From contig NZ_WUMK01000006.1 of assembly GCF_009827055.1 (NCBI RefSeq), positions 124,001 through 188,000 of the forward strand: a stretch of DNA of 64,000 nucleotides. Direction: 5' to 3'. Made by a program: the position numbers and the translations under genes. Source of the DNA: Shinella kummerowiae (lineage in GTDB: Bacteria > Pseudomonadota > Alphaproteobacteria > Rhizobiales > Rhizobiaceae). Below, piece by piece: positions 46,085-55,284 of this stretch. Below the pieces are notes generated by a model, which worked only from the letters and a program-made list of their open reading frames with translations, searched no databases and had not been told where the DNA came from. Numbering within the stretch: the stretch's first letter is position 1; each line of letters opens with the position of its first letter.

Positions 46085-47281
46085 ATGATGCGCACCTCCC
46101 ATTTCCGCACTCTCCTCGCCGGCGCCGCGCTCGCCACCCTGGCAAGCCCTGCATTCGCCCTCGATGGCGCGGATCTGCTGGCCAAGCTGAATGCCACCTA
46201 TGCCACGAGCGGCGTCACCGTCAGCTCGTCGAACGTCGCCGTCGACGGCTCGACCGTCACCCTCGAAGGCACCGAGATGAAGGCGACCGGTGCCGAAGCG
46301 CCGATCAAGCTCGGCACCGTCACCATGGACGGCGTCGAGGAAGATGGCAAAGGCGGCTACACGATCGAAACCATCGCCTTCCAGGACATCAACACAACGG
46401 AAGGCGACACATCGGTCTCCGCCAAGGATATCGCGCTGAATGGCGTCGCCATTCCCGGCACGGTCGTTTCCGGCACGCTCGACTCGCTGGTGATGTACGA
46501 ATCGGCCACCGCCGGCCCGGTCAGCGTCACCGCCAAGGGCAAGGAAGTCTTCTCCATGTCCGGCATGGAGGCGAACATCACGCGCATGGACGCCGATGCC
46601 GGCCTCGAATTCGACGCGACCGTGTCCGACCTCAAGGCCGACCTGACTGCCGTCGAGGACCCGAAGACCAAGGACGCGCTGACCAAGCTCAACATGCAGA
46701 CGCTGGAAGGCAAGGTTTCCATGTCCGGCAGCTGGGAACTGGCGAGCGGCAAGATGGCCGTCGATGAATATGCCTTCGACTTCAAGGATGTCGGCCGGCT
46801 CAACATCGGGCTGGAAATCTCCGGCTACACGCTCGACTTCGTGAAGGGCATCCAGGAAGCCATGAAGGCCGCCGAAGCCAACCCGAACAAGGAAGAAGCC
46901 AACGCTGCTATGGGCATGTCCATGATGGGCCTCGTCCAGCAGTTGACCTTCAATAGCGCCACGATTTCCTACGAGGACGCCTCGATCACCAAGAAGCTGC
47001 TCGACTATGCCGGTGGCGAACAGGGTGTCACGGGCGACCAGATGGCCCAGTCGCTGAAGGGTCTGGTTCCGATCATGATCGCCCAGCTCAACATGCCTGA
47101 CCTGCAGAACCAGATCTCGGCCGCCGTCAACACCTATCTCGACGACCCGAAGAGCCTGACGATCAGCGCCGAGCCGAAGGAACCCGTTCCGTTCCCGATG
47201 ATCATGGGCGCCGCCATGGGCGCACCGCAGACCATCCCGCAGGTGCTGGGCGTCACCGTCACGGCAAACGACGAGATGTAA
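46085..47281 (+). CDS. Exported protein of unknown function, 398 residues
   Basis: I do not recognise a named family. A Sec signal peptide (MRTSHFRTLLAGAALATLASPAFA, cut after AFA) leads a mature protein rich in beta-strand-like repeats of the pattern V-x-S-x-x-G-x-V-x-L (for example AVDGSTVTLEGTEMKATGA, KDIALNGVAIPGTVVSGTLD). The C-terminal half (DFVKGIQEAMKAAEANPNKEEANAAMG...) is more helical. No membrane segment after the signal. It is likely periplasmic or outer-membrane-associated. Single gene, divergent from parC, with a strong terminator. Confidence 0.75.
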   Translation: MMRTSHFRTLLAGAALATLASPAFALDGADLLAKLNATYATSGVTVSSSNVAVDGSTVTLEGTEMKATGAEAPIKLGTVTMDGVEEDGKGGYTIETIAFQDINTTEGDTSVSAKDIALNGVAIPGTVVSGTLDSLVMYESATAGPVSVTAKGKEVFSMSGMEANITRMDADAGLEFDATVSDLKADLTAVEDPKTKDALTKLNMQTLEGKVSMSGSWELASGKMAVDEYAFDFKDVGRLNIGLEISGYTLDFVKGIQEAMKAAEANPNKEEANAAMGMSMMGLVQQLTFNSATISYEDASITKKLLDYAGGEQGVTGDQMAQSLKGLVPIMIAQLNMPDLQNQISAAVNTYLDDPKSLTISAEPKEPVPFPMIMGAAMGAPQTIPQVLGVTVTANDEM

Positions 47282-47305
47282 GCCGTTCGGCAATTTGCCT
47301 GAAAA

Positions 47306-47334
47306 GAAAGCCCGGAGCGTCGCTCCGGGCTTTC
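47306..47334. terminator. Bidirectional terminator between the 398-residue protein gene and creD
   Basis: Perfect 13-bp stem GAAAGCCCGGAGC / GCTCCGGGCTTTC with loop GTC, flanked by A and T tracts, between two convergent genes. Confidence 0.88.
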
Positions 47335-47354
47335 TGCTTTTGAGGTGACGCTCG

Positions 47355-48809
47355 TCAGCGGGCGTCTGCCGCCTCCGGTACCGGCGCCGACCACTCGACG
47401 CGGCGCGTCGCATACATGGTGGCCGCGATGGTGACGAAGGAAATCAGCGCGCCAGCGAGCAGTGCATATTCGTCCTCCCGGAGCACGAGATACATCACGC
47501 CATAGGCGGACAGCAGCACGGCACCGAGCGACAGCCCGTTCTTGCGGCTCCCCGTCGCGCTGCCGAGATAAGCTGCGATCAACAGCGTCGTAGCAAGGGC
47601 GGCGACGATGTAGGCAATGGTGAAGCCGGTATGTTCCGCCAGTGCCAGCAGCAGCACGTAGAAGACGATCAGCGCCAGGCCCGTCAGCACATACTGGATC
47701 CAGTGCACCATGCGGCCGCCCTTCAGCTCGACGACGAAGACGGCGAGGAAGACGAGCGAGATGAAGCCGATCGAGTATTTCAGCGTGCGGGAGATGACCT
47801 GGTAGAACTGGACTGGCTCGACGAGGTTGATCGACATCATGCTTCCCGACAGCGGCAGCGTCGAACCGGCCGCGACCCGGTCGATGCCGCGGGCGAGATA
47901 GGGGATCGTCCACTTGGCGGAGAAATCCGTGGCCGTGATCGTCTTGTGCTCCGGCAGGAAGAGACCTTCGAAGCCCGGATGTGGCCAATTGGCCTTCGCC
48001 GCGAAACTCGTCGTCTGGCCGGCCGGTGCCACGGCAAAGCTGCGCGAGCCGTTGAGCGACAGGGCGATCTCGAAGGCAAAGCCGCGTTCGACGAGCGGCC
48101 GTTCGATCGGCCGGTGCACGCCGGCGCTGGACCGCGGTGTGGCATAGCCATCGGTACCGGCAACGGTCATGGCGGAAATCTGCCGCATGCCCGGATCGAA
48201 CGGCCGCACGGCACCATTGTCGATCTTCACGCCGGCATCGGAGCGGATGCCGGTAATGTCGTTGATGTTGAGCACGAGGATGGCGCGGTCGAGCTGCGGC
48301 GTGCCGGCGAATTGTGCGAGATCCTCAAGGATGTTGCTGCCGAAGCGGCCCTTCAGCGCCAGCGCACCATTGTAGACCGGCAGCGCATAGATCGACAGCC
48401 GGCGCTCCTCTGCCTTCAGATCCGCGGTGACGTCCAGCGTTTCCGGCATGACGAGCGCCCATTCGGTCGTCTGCTCGACGATCGTGCGTCCATCCACTTC
48501 GCGGCTGCGCTGCACCTCGAAGGGTACGGCAAGATAAGGCCCATTGATCGCCTGTTCGCCGCCCCAGCCGTTGGCGATGCGGCGCGACACATCCGTTGCC
48601 CTTTGCGCGCGCTCCTCCGTCAGGCCCCAGACGAGCAGCAGCGGAACGAGCAGCGCCACCGAGATGATGCCGATCATGATGAACTTGACACCGGGCGAGC
48701 GCAGGAAGGCGGCGACGTTGCCACGCGTCTCCTGGCCGCGGGTCTCTGGATAGTGGAAATGCCGGGATGAGGTGGCGGCGATGGGATCGCCCGATTCCGT
48801 CTCTGTCAT
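47355..48809 (-). CDS. creD: Inner-membrane protein CreD
   Basis: Cell-envelope integrity protein of 484 residues. An N-terminal helix (FIMIGIISVALLVPLLLVWGL) is followed by a large periplasmic domain with NGPYLAVPFEVQRSREVDGRT, GRFGSNILEDLAQF and SGSRSFAVAPAGQTT-like segments, then five or more C-terminal helices (SIGFISLVFLAVFVVELKGG ...). This is the PF06123 CreD layout. GGAGGG stands 8 bases before the ATG at 48809; a start ten codons earlier is less likely. No creB/creC neighbours. Confidence 0.92.
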   Translation of the reverse strand: MTETESGDPIAATSSRHFHYPETRGQETRGNVAAFLRSPGVKFIMIGIISVALLVPLLLVWGLTEERAQRATDVSRRIANGWGGEQAINGPYLAVPFEVQRSREVDGRTIVEQTTEWALVMPETLDVTADLKAEERRLSIYALPVYNGALALKGRFGSNILEDLAQFAGTPQLDRAILVLNINDITGIRSDAGVKIDNGAVRPFDPGMRQISAMTVAGTDGYATPRSSAGVHRPIERPLVERGFAFEIALSLNGSRSFAVAPAGQTTSFAAKANWPHPGFEGLFLPEHKTITATDFSAKWTIPYLARGIDRVAAGSTLPLSGSMMSINLVEPVQFYQVISRTLKYSIGFISLVFLAVFVVELKGGRMVHWIQYVLTGLALIVFYVLLLALAEHTGFTIAYIVAALATTLLIAAYLGSATGSRKNGLSLGAVLLSAYGVMYLVLREDEYALLAGALISFVTIAATMYATRRVEWSAPVPEAADAR

Positions 48810-48999
48810 TGAAAGTCCCTCCAGTCTTTGAAACGCCATTGTAAGGCAGCTTCACGCTAGGGGTGCATTTCGACTGATTGCGCGCGGAATTGGGATCGAC
48901 TGGCGGCGAATTCACGGCTTTGTGGCGTCTTTTCGCAAAAGCCGACGCTTGCGGCTGAACCCGACGCGACGCGCCGGGTTCTCGCCATGTCTGTGCGGA

Positions 49000-49326
49000 C
49001 TATTCCAGAACCTGGACGACCGTGCGGGTCTGCGGGTTCACGATGACCCGGCGTTCGTTGACGACGGTGTAGGCATAGTCATTGTAACCATCAACCGGGT
49101 GAACTTCCACGGTGTCGGGGATGACCTTGCCGATCAGCACATCACCCTCATAGGCGACGGACGGAACCTGCTGCTCCAGCACATAGGTGCGGACTTCACC
49201 CGGCACGACCACGGTCGATTCGGTCATGACCGGATCGGTTTCCTCGACGATGACCGTGCTCTGGGCATAGGCGGCGGTGGACAGCGTCATGAGGGCTGCC
49301 GTGGCAAGGATGATTTTGTTTCGCAT
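49000..49326 (-). CDS. DUF1236-type exported stress protein
   Basis: A 108-residue secreted protein: signal peptide MRNKIILATAALMTLSTAAYA, then STVIVEETDPVMTESTVVVPGEVRTYVLEQ and a C-terminal DUF1236-like core GKVIPDTVEVHPVDGYNDYAYTVVNERRVIVNPQTRTVVQVL. Function unknown; DUF1236 proteins are frequent in rhizobia and often stress-induced. AGAGGAG precedes ATG 49326 with good spacing; an ATG two codons earlier overlaps the ribosome-binding site. A perfect EcfG promoter lies just upstream. Confidence 0.88.
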   Translation of the reverse strand: MRNKIILATAALMTLSTAAYAQSTVIVEETDPVMTESTVVVPGEVRTYVLEQQVPSVAYEGDVLIGKVIPDTVEVHPVDGYNDYAYTVVNERRVIVNPQTRTVVQVLE

Positions 49327-49355
49327 GTTCATTCTCCTCTGCTTGACGGGAAGAG

Positions 49356-49380
49356 AACGGCCGGACCGGGCAAGTGTTCC
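49356..49380 (-). promoter_or_regulatory. EcfG (general stress sigma) promoter for the DUF1236 gene
   Basis: On the minus strand GGAAC (49380-49376), 16 bases, then CGTT (49359-49356), identical in spacing to the promoter before the GlsB-like gene. It lies between the aspS stop codon and the DUF1236 start, about 30 bases before the gene. Confidence 0.8.
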
Positions 49381-49419
49381 GACGGGCGGAAACCAAGTGG
49401 CTTCCGCCCGGTCGGGCGA

Positions 49420-51210
49420 TCAGTCCTTTTTCTGCGTCGGCACGACGCGCAACGCCAGTTCGCGCAGCTGCGCCGGCGTCGCCGGGCTCGGCGCATTCAT
49501 CAGCAGATCCTGCGCCTGCTGGTTCATCGGGAAGATCGAAATCTCGCGCAGGTTCTTTGCGCCGACGAGCAGCATGACGACACGGTCGATACCGAAAGCG
49601 CAACCGCCGTGCGGCGGCGCACCGTACTGGAACGCGCGGTAGAGGCCGCCAAAACGCTCTTCCACGTCCGCCTGGCTGAGGCCGACCTTCTCGAACGCCT
49701 TGACCATCAGGTCCGGCGACTGGTTACGGATCGAGCCCGAGGCGATTTCGAAGCCGTTGCAGACCGCGTCGTACTGGTAGGCCTTGAGGTCCAGCGGGTC
49801 CTTGCTGTCGAACGCCTCGATGCCGCCCTGCGGCATGGAGAAGGGGTTGTGCGCGAAGTCGATCTTCTTTTCGTCTTCGTTGTATTCGTAGAACGGGAAG
49901 TCGACGATCCAGCAGAAGTCGTAACGATCGCGATCGACGAGGTTCAGCTCCTCGCCGGCGCGGGTGCGGGCTTCGCCGGCGAACTTGTAGAACTTTGCCG
50001 GATCGCCGGCGACGAAGAAGCAGGCATCGCCGTCATCGAGGCCGAGCTGCGTGCGGATGGCTTCCGTGCGCTCCTCGCCGATGTTTTTCGCCAGCGGGCC
50101 GGCGCCCTCGATCTTGTCGGCTTCCTTGCGCCAGAAGATATAGCCGAGGCCCGGCTGGCCCTGGCTCTGCGCCCAGGCGTTCATGCGGTCGCAGAAGGCG
50201 CGCGAGCCGCCGGTCCGGGCAGGGATCGCCCAGACCTGCACCTTCGGGTTCGATGCGATCATGTTGGCGAAGACCTTGAAGCCGGAGCCGGCAAAATGGT
50301 CCGTCACCGCTTCCATGACGATCGGGTTGCGCAGGTCCGGCTTGTCGGAGCCGTATTTGCGGATCGCCTCGTCATAGGGAATGCGCGGCCAGTTCTTCGT
50401 CACCGGCTTGCCTTCGGCAAACTCCTCGAAGACGGCCGTCATCATCGGCTCCATCGTGTCCCAGACGTCTTCCTGGGTAACGAAGCTCATCTCGACGTCG
50501 AGCTGGTAGAATTCGCCCGGCAGGCGGTCGGCGCGCGGGTCCTCGTCGCGGAAGCACGGCGCGATCTGGAAGTAACGGTCGAAACCCGCAACCATCAGCA
50601 GCTGCTTGTACTGCTGCGGTGCCTGCGGCAGCGCGAAGAACTTGCCTTCATGGATGCGCGACGGCACGAGGAAGTCGCGCGCACCCTCCGGCGAGGAGGC
50701 GGTCAAGATCGGCGTCGTGTATTCGGCAAAACCCGCCTCGCCCATGCCCTTGCGCATGGAGGAGATGATCTGCGTACGCTTGACGATGTTCTTGTGCAGC
50801 GTCTCGCGGCGCAGGTCGAGGAAGCGGTACTTGAGGCGCACGTCTTCCGGGTAATCCGGCTCGCCGAACACCGGCAGCGGCAATTCCTTGGCGGCCGAAA
50901 GCACTTCGATTTCCAGCGCGTAAAGCTCGATCTCGCCGGTCGGCATGGTCTTGTTGACGGTCTCCTCGGTGCGCGCCTTGACGCGACCGTCGATGCGGAT
51001 CACCCATTCGCCACGCACCGTCTCGGCCATCTTGAAGGCCGGGCTGTCCGGATCGGCGACGACCTGGGTGATGCCGTAGTGGTCACGCAGGTCGATGAAG
51101 AGCACGCCGCCATGATCTCGAACGCGGTGAACCCAGCCGGAAAGGCGGACAGTGCCGCCGACATCGGACTTGCGGAGAGCGGCGCAGGTGTGGCTGCGGT
51201 AAGGGTGCAT
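49420..51210 (-). CDS. aspS: Aspartyl-tRNA synthetase
   Basis: Charges tRNA-Asp (and probably tRNA-Asn where the amidotransferase route is used). The 596-residue protein has the N-terminal OB-fold [37 protein letters not shown], the class II motif 2 [11 protein letters not shown] and flipping region [15 protein letters not shown], a bacterial GAD insert, and motif 3 [16 protein letters not shown]. Start at 51210; the extension upstream is unconserved. TTGACA on the minus strand at 51309-51304 is a likely -35 element. Confidence 0.97.
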   Translation of the reverse strand: MHPYRSHTCAALRKSDVGGTVRLSGWVHRVRDHGGVLFIDLRDHYGITQVVADPDSPAFKMAETVRGEWVIRIDGRVKARTEETVNKTMPTGEIELYALEIEVLSAAKELPLPVFGEPDYPEDVRLKYRFLDLRRETLHKNIVKRTQIISSMRKGMGEAGFAEYTTPILTASSPEGARDFLVPSRIHEGKFFALPQAPQQYKQLLMVAGFDRYFQIAPCFRDEDPRADRLPGEFYQLDVEMSFVTQEDVWDTMEPMMTAVFEEFAEGKPVTKNWPRIPYDEAIRKYGSDKPDLRNPIVMEAVTDHFAGSGFKVFANMIASNPKVQVWAIPARTGGSRAFCDRMNAWAQSQGQPGLGYIFWRKEADKIEGAGPLAKNIGEERTEAIRTQLGLDDGDACFFVAGDPAKFYKFAGEARTRAGEELNLVDRDRYDFCWIVDFPFYEYNEDEKKIDFAHNPFSMPQGGIEAFDSKDPLDLKAYQYDAVCNGFEIASGSIRNQSPDLMVKAFEKVGLSQADVEERFGGLYRAFQYGAPPHGGCAFGIDRVVMLLVGAKNLREISIFPMNQQAQDLLMNAPSPATPAQLRELALRVVPTQKKD

Positions 51211-51280
51211 CGTGGTATCCTGAAATGCTGAAAGGCCGCGCGAGAAGAACCCGGCGCAGCGACCAAGAAAAATCGGGCGG

Positions 51281-51309
51281 AAAAGCGCATGGTAGGGCCG
51301 ATTTGTCAA
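51281..51309 (-). promoter_or_regulatory. Possible aspS promoter
   Basis: Consensus TTGACA (51309-51304) on the minus strand, 17 bases, then GCTTTT, a poor -10, about 70 bases before the start codon. Supported mainly by the perfect -35 and position. Confidence 0.4.
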
Positions 51310-51334
51310 GGCTTGGCGGCTTTGGGCAGGTAGC

Positions 51335-51378
51335 CCTCTGCCGTGTCTTTCGGATCATCCGGCAAGACACGGCAGAGG
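51335..51378. repeat. Perfect 15-bp inverted repeat with an inner palindrome
   Basis: Arms CCTCTGCCGTGTCTT (51335-51349) and AAGACACGGCAGAGG (51364-51378), around a 14-base centre that itself contains CGGAT-C-ATCCG. It lies between divergent aspS and the PD-(D/E)XK-like gene, upstream of the likely aspS promoter. No T run on either side, and no gene ends here, so it is not an ordinary terminator. Confidence 0.7.
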
Positions 51379-51481
51379 TGCCGCGAAATCTACAGCCGAA
51401 TGTTCACGGCCTAGAAAGTAGCCTGTGGCAAACCACGTCGACATTCACGCCATACTCGCCGCTAGGTAAAAGCATCATCTC

Positions 51482-52399
51482 ATGAGACATTTGGACGCCA
51501 ACGCGCTTCGCCAATCCAACGGCTATGTTGGAGAAAAAAGAACGGCCGGCATTGTGGCACGCCATTTCCTCGTACTCAAAAAAAGCGTCGACAGTGATGG
51601 CGCCGATTTCGTCCTTGGCCTCCCCATACAGTCGGTCGAACACGAGAGGGAAAGGGCGAAGGGCATTCCGACCTTCGCGGTCGTTCAGGCGAAATTCTTC
51701 GAACGCGGCACGACTGTCTACGTCAACCCATCGTACGCAATCGATGATGGTGGAGCGCGGTCGAATTTCTTTCTGTTCCTCCACACGGACGACGAGCACG
51801 GCGAACACATCAAATATTTTCTGACGGCGGAGGAGGTCATCAGCCTTCCGACCGGTGAGAACGGACTAAAACGGTTCTCACTCACCGCCGAGAACGATAG
51901 GAGCGAGTTTCGAGAGCGAACCATTGAACAGATCATCACGCTCATGCACAGCGGCATGGAAGCGTACCATGACCGTTGCACGACCGAGTACTTCGAAAAG
52001 GTCACCCTGCCGCTGCGTATGAGGTCAAGTTCCAACGCACGGGAGCTCCGTACCGAGTACCTTCTCATGCGGATTTCCCTGCCATGCACACCTATTCGCC
52101 CGGAAGACGACGACGAACGTGTGGTCTTTGCGCGTTCAGCCAACAACTCCGTCACCCGCCCGCTAGATGCGCGCTGGGATCTCTTTCAAACCACGGGCAC
52201 GTGGAATTGGGGTGGCAAGGGAGAAGGCTCGAAATTGCTGGCGATGAGCATTCTTGCTCACTATCTTGGTTGGGACGCTGCGCCCACCCACGAGCAGCAG
52301 ATGGCCTTCCTTTTGAAGGTCGTTGCAAAGCTCGACAAAGATCGCGACCACGTCGTCATCGGCGAACAAATTGAGGCCGCTCTTTCAGGCCTGATCTGA
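51482..52399 (+). CDS. Orphan PD-(D/E)XK (DUF4365-like) nuclease protein with C-terminal DUF6166-like domain
   Basis: Function unknown; 305 residues. The N-terminal part fits a DUF4365-type nuclease core: NGYVGEKRTAGIVARHFL (Glu18), GADFVLGL (Asp42) and FAVVQAKFF (Gln69, Lys71), an E...D...QxK set of the PD-(D/E)XK superfamily. Residues 235-305 contain WNWGGKGEGSKLLAMSILAHYLG, like the W-x-WG-x-x-G-x-G signature I associate with DUF6166. The region between (120-230) is unassigned. The gene is visibly richer in A/T than its neighbours (tracts such as GAGAAAAAAGAA), pointing to transfer. The upstream ribosome-binding site is weak. It stands alone between aspS and an MFS gene. Confidence 0.68.
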   Translation: MRHLDANALRQSNGYVGEKRTAGIVARHFLVLKKSVDSDGADFVLGLPIQSVEHERERAKGIPTFAVVQAKFFERGTTVYVNPSYAIDDGGARSNFFLFLHTDDEHGEHIKYFLTAEEVISLPTGENGLKRFSLTAENDRSEFRERTIEQIITLMHSGMEAYHDRCTTEYFEKVTLPLRMRSSSNARELRTEYLLMRISLPCTPIRPEDDDERVVFARSANNSVTRPLDARWDLFQTTGTWNWGGKGEGSKLLAMSILAHYLGWDAAPTHEQQMAFLLKVVAKLDKDRDHVVIGEQIEAALSGLI

Positions 52400-52484
52400 C
52401 GCTCACGGAGAGGAGGCCTGCTGGCATACCTACCTTTTCCATTTGCCCCCTCCCATTCCAAAAATCCTCCGCCATAGTGCCGGC

Positions 52485-53726
52485 ATGTCCACGATTCGCC
52501 CCCTGATTCCCCTTCTCGTCACCGCCGGCATTCTTATCGGGGGCAATGGCCTTCAGGGCACGTTCATTGCGCTGCGCGCCTCGCAGGAGGGGTTTTCGAC
52601 CTCCGTCATCGGCTTTGTCGGGGCGGGCTACAGCATCGGCTTTGCGATCGGCTGCATCTATGTGACGCGGGTGCTGCGGGCGATCGGGCATATCAGGACG
52701 TTTTCGGCCATGGCGGCGATCGCCTCGGCATCGGCCATTGCCATGGTGCTGGTGATCGATCCGATCTTCTGGCTCGTGATGCGGCTTGTCGCCGGCATCT
52801 GTTTTGCGAGCCTGTTTGCCACCGTCGAGAGCTGGCTGAACGCCTCCGTCACCAATGCCAACCGGGCGCGCACGCTCTCCGTCTACCGTCTCGTCGACCT
52901 CGGCTCGGTGACGGCGGCGCAATATCTCATTCCGGGCATCGGCATCGGCGGCTTCGAGCTGTTTGCCATCGTCGCCATGGCGCTGTCGCTCTCGCTCGTG
53001 CCGATTTCGCTGGCCGACCGCTCCAGCCCGACCGTGCCGGAGGCGATCCGCTTCGACGTCAAGAAACTCTGGAACATCTCGCCGCTCGCGACCGTCGGCT
53101 GCATCGTCGTCGGGCTCACCAATGCCTCCTTCCGCAATCTCGGGCCGATCTATGCCCATGATATCGGGCTTTCCGTCACGGCGATCGCGAGTTTCATGAG
53201 TGCCGGCATCGTCGGCGGCGTCGTGCTGCAATATCCGCTCGGCATCTATTCCGACCGACTGGACCGGCGGCTGATCATCCTGCTTGCGACCCTCGGCTCG
53301 GCCTTCGCAGCACTCTACCTGGCGTTTTTCGCCGGCGGCGACGAGGTGAAGAACCTGATCGGCATCTTCGTCTTCGGCGCCTTCGCCATGCCGCTCTATT
53401 CGCTCTGCTCGGCGCATGCCAACGATCATGCGGGCGAAGGCGAACATGCGCTGGTTTCCGCCGGCATGCTGTTCTTCTGGTCGTGCGGGGCGATCATCGG
53501 CCCGCTCTTCGCCTCGGTGCTGCTGCAGTTCTTCGGGCCGCAGGCGCTTTTCCTCTATACGGCCGTCATCCTCGTCGCCTTCATGGGCTATACGGCGCTG
53601 CGCATGAGCGCGCGGCCGGCGGTGCCCACCGGGGCGCGGCACAGCCGTTTCCGCAATCTGCTGCGCACCTCCTTCTTCTTCAACAAGCTTGCCGCATCGG
53701 AAAAGGACCGCAACGGCAAGCCCTGA
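52485..53726 (+). CDS. MFS transporter (YcaD-like)
   Basis: Major facilitator of 413 residues with twelve helices. The first is LIPLLVTAGILIGGNGLQGTFIALRASQEGFS, and loop 2-3 carries YVTRVLRAIGHIRTF; helix 5 contains VESWLNASVTNANRARTLSVY, typical of the YcaD-type subgroup. A polar C-terminal tail of about 40 residues follows helix 12. Start ATG 52485 gives the family N-terminus. Substrate unknown. It lies between the nuclease-like orphan and a multicopper oxidase. Confidence 0.9.
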   Translation: MSTIRPLIPLLVTAGILIGGNGLQGTFIALRASQEGFSTSVIGFVGAGYSIGFAIGCIYVTRVLRAIGHIRTFSAMAAIASASAIAMVLVIDPIFWLVMRLVAGICFASLFATVESWLNASVTNANRARTLSVYRLVDLGSVTAAQYLIPGIGIGGFELFAIVAMALSLSLVPISLADRSSPTVPEAIRFDVKKLWNISPLATVGCIVVGLTNASFRNLGPIYAHDIGLSVTAIASFMSAGIVGGVVLQYPLGIYSDRLDRRLIILLATLGSAFAALYLAFFAGGDEVKNLIGIFVFGAFAMPLYSLCSAHANDHAGEGEHALVSAGMLFFWSCGAIIGPLFASVLLQFFGPQALFLYTAVILVAFMGYTALRMSARPAVPTGARHSRFRNLLRTSFFFNKLAASEKDRNGKP

Positions 53727-53787
53727 ACTGCGGCAATCTGGTCAAGGGCCGGTTATTGCTGAGCCTTGCCGTCAGGTTTAGAAGCGG

Positions 53788-55194
53788 ATGATGCACCGGA
53801 GGGACGCCATGCTGAATCGCCGCACGCTGATGAAGGGCGCACTCGTCGCCGGAGCCTATGCCGGAGGCATCGGCCTTGCAGGCCGCATCAACGGGCCGGC
53901 AAAGGCGCAGGCGGCAACGACGCTCGTCGCCCGAAGCAGTGAGGCGATGATCACCGACAAGGGGCCGACGAAGGGAATCATGACCTATGGCGAGGGCGAG
54001 ATGCCGCCGGTGCTGCGCATGCGGCGCGGCGCGGCCTTTTCGCTGCGCCTCGACAACAGGCTCGACGAACCGACGACCGTGCACTGGCATGGCCTGCGCA
54101 TCGACAACAGGATGGACGGCGTGCCCTTCCTGACGCAGCCCTATGTCTATGGCGGCGACAGCTTCGATTATGCCTTCACGCCGCCCGATGCCGGCACCTT
54201 CTGGTATCACCCCCATTGCAACACGCTGGAACAGATCGGCCGCGGCCTGACCGGCGTGATCGTCGTGGAAGATCCTGATGATCCCGTCTTCGATGCCGAA
54301 ATCGTGCTCAACCTGCGCGACTGGCGGCTCGGCGGCGACGGACAGTTCATCGCCCAGTTCAAGCCGCGCGATGCCGCCCGCGCCGGCACGTTCGGCACCG
54401 TGCGCACCGCCAACTGGCGGCAATCGCCGCAATATGACGCGCCGGCCGGCGGGTTGATGCGCCTGCGGCTTGCGGCGACGGACGTCACGCGCATCCTCGC
54501 GCTTTCGGTCGAAGGCGCCGAGGCACAGGTCATCGCGCTCGACGGCAATCCGGTGGCGGACCGGTTTGTGCTCGATCACCTGATGATCGGCCCCGGCCAG
54601 CGCCTCGACCTCGCCTTGCGCATGCCCGACACGGAGGGCGCCATCGCGACGTTGAAGGACCTGCGCGGCACCAAGCCCGCCACACTCGCAACGTTCCGCG
54701 CGGTCGGCGCCTCATTGAAGCGCAACATCGGCGACCTGCCGGCACTTGCCGCCAATCCCCTGCCCGAGCCGGACCTGGCGGCGGCGACCGAAATCCCCTT
54801 CATCCTCAGCGCCTCGGCGGAGGAACGGCCGAAGGACGGCATCTGCGGCTCGCTCGGCTATAATTTCTGGGCCATCAACAAGGTGCCGTGGGCGGACGAT
54901 ACGGGCGACCCGACCGCGCCGCTCGCCGAGATGAAGACCGGCCGGACCTATATCTTCAATGTCGAGAACCCGACGCCGCAGGTGCATCCCCTCCACCTGC
55001 ATGGCCTGGCCTTCCGCCCGCTCACCTCGAACAAGCAGCCGATCCGCCCACATTTTTCCGATACCTATCTCATCCTGCCGGACGAAAAGGTGCAACTTGC
55101 GCTCGTTGCCGACAATCCGGGCGACTGGGTGTTCCACTGCCACATCATCGAACACCAGAAGACCGGCATGACGAGCTATGTGCGCGTAACCTGA
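53788..55194 (+). CDS. Tat-exported multicopper oxidase
   Basis: Periplasmic laccase-like oxidase of 468 residues (461 if the ATG at 53809 is used). A twin-arginine signal (NRRTLMKGALVAGAYAGGIGLAG) precedes three cupredoxin domains. All four copper motifs are present: HWHGLRID, FWYHPHCN, HPLHLHG and HCHIIEHQKTGM, the last with the type 1 cysteine, histidine and axial methionine. Likely roles are copper tolerance or oxidation of a phenolic or metal ion. No methionine-rich insert as in CueO is seen. Confidence 0.93.
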   Translation: MMHRRDAMLNRRTLMKGALVAGAYAGGIGLAGRINGPAKAQAATTLVARSSEAMITDKGPTKGIMTYGEGEMPPVLRMRRGAAFSLRLDNRLDEPTTVHWHGLRIDNRMDGVPFLTQPYVYGGDSFDYAFTPPDAGTFWYHPHCNTLEQIGRGLTGVIVVEDPDDPVFDAEIVLNLRDWRLGGDGQFIAQFKPRDAARAGTFGTVRTANWRQSPQYDAPAGGLMRLRLAATDVTRILALSVEGAEAQVIALDGNPVADRFVLDHLMIGPGQRLDLALRMPDTEGAIATLKDLRGTKPATLATFRAVGASLKRNIGDLPALAANPLPEPDLAAATEIPFILSASAEERPKDGICGSLGYNFWAINKVPWADDTGDPTAPLAEMKTGRTYIFNVENPTPQVHPLHLHGLAFRPLTSNKQPIRPHFSDTYLILPDEKVQLALVADNPGDWVFHCHIIEHQKTGMTSYVRVT

Positions 55195-55284
55195 CGTTTT
55201 ACCGGGCAAGTTTTCGATTGTGGCAAAACCGTGGAACGTCTAAAGCTGCCCGATCCAAAATTCGAGAAAAGTCCGCCCGAGCCC

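Noticed and set aside
49383-49410. Hairpin CGGGCGGAA/TTCCGCCCG after aspS
   Set aside because: Possible aspS terminator, but it lacks a T run and lies against the EcfG promoter, so I did not list it as a feature.
48922-51231. 769-codon open frame opposite aspS
   Set aside because: Composition typical of antisense frames (Arg, His, Asp rich) and fully covered by aspS.
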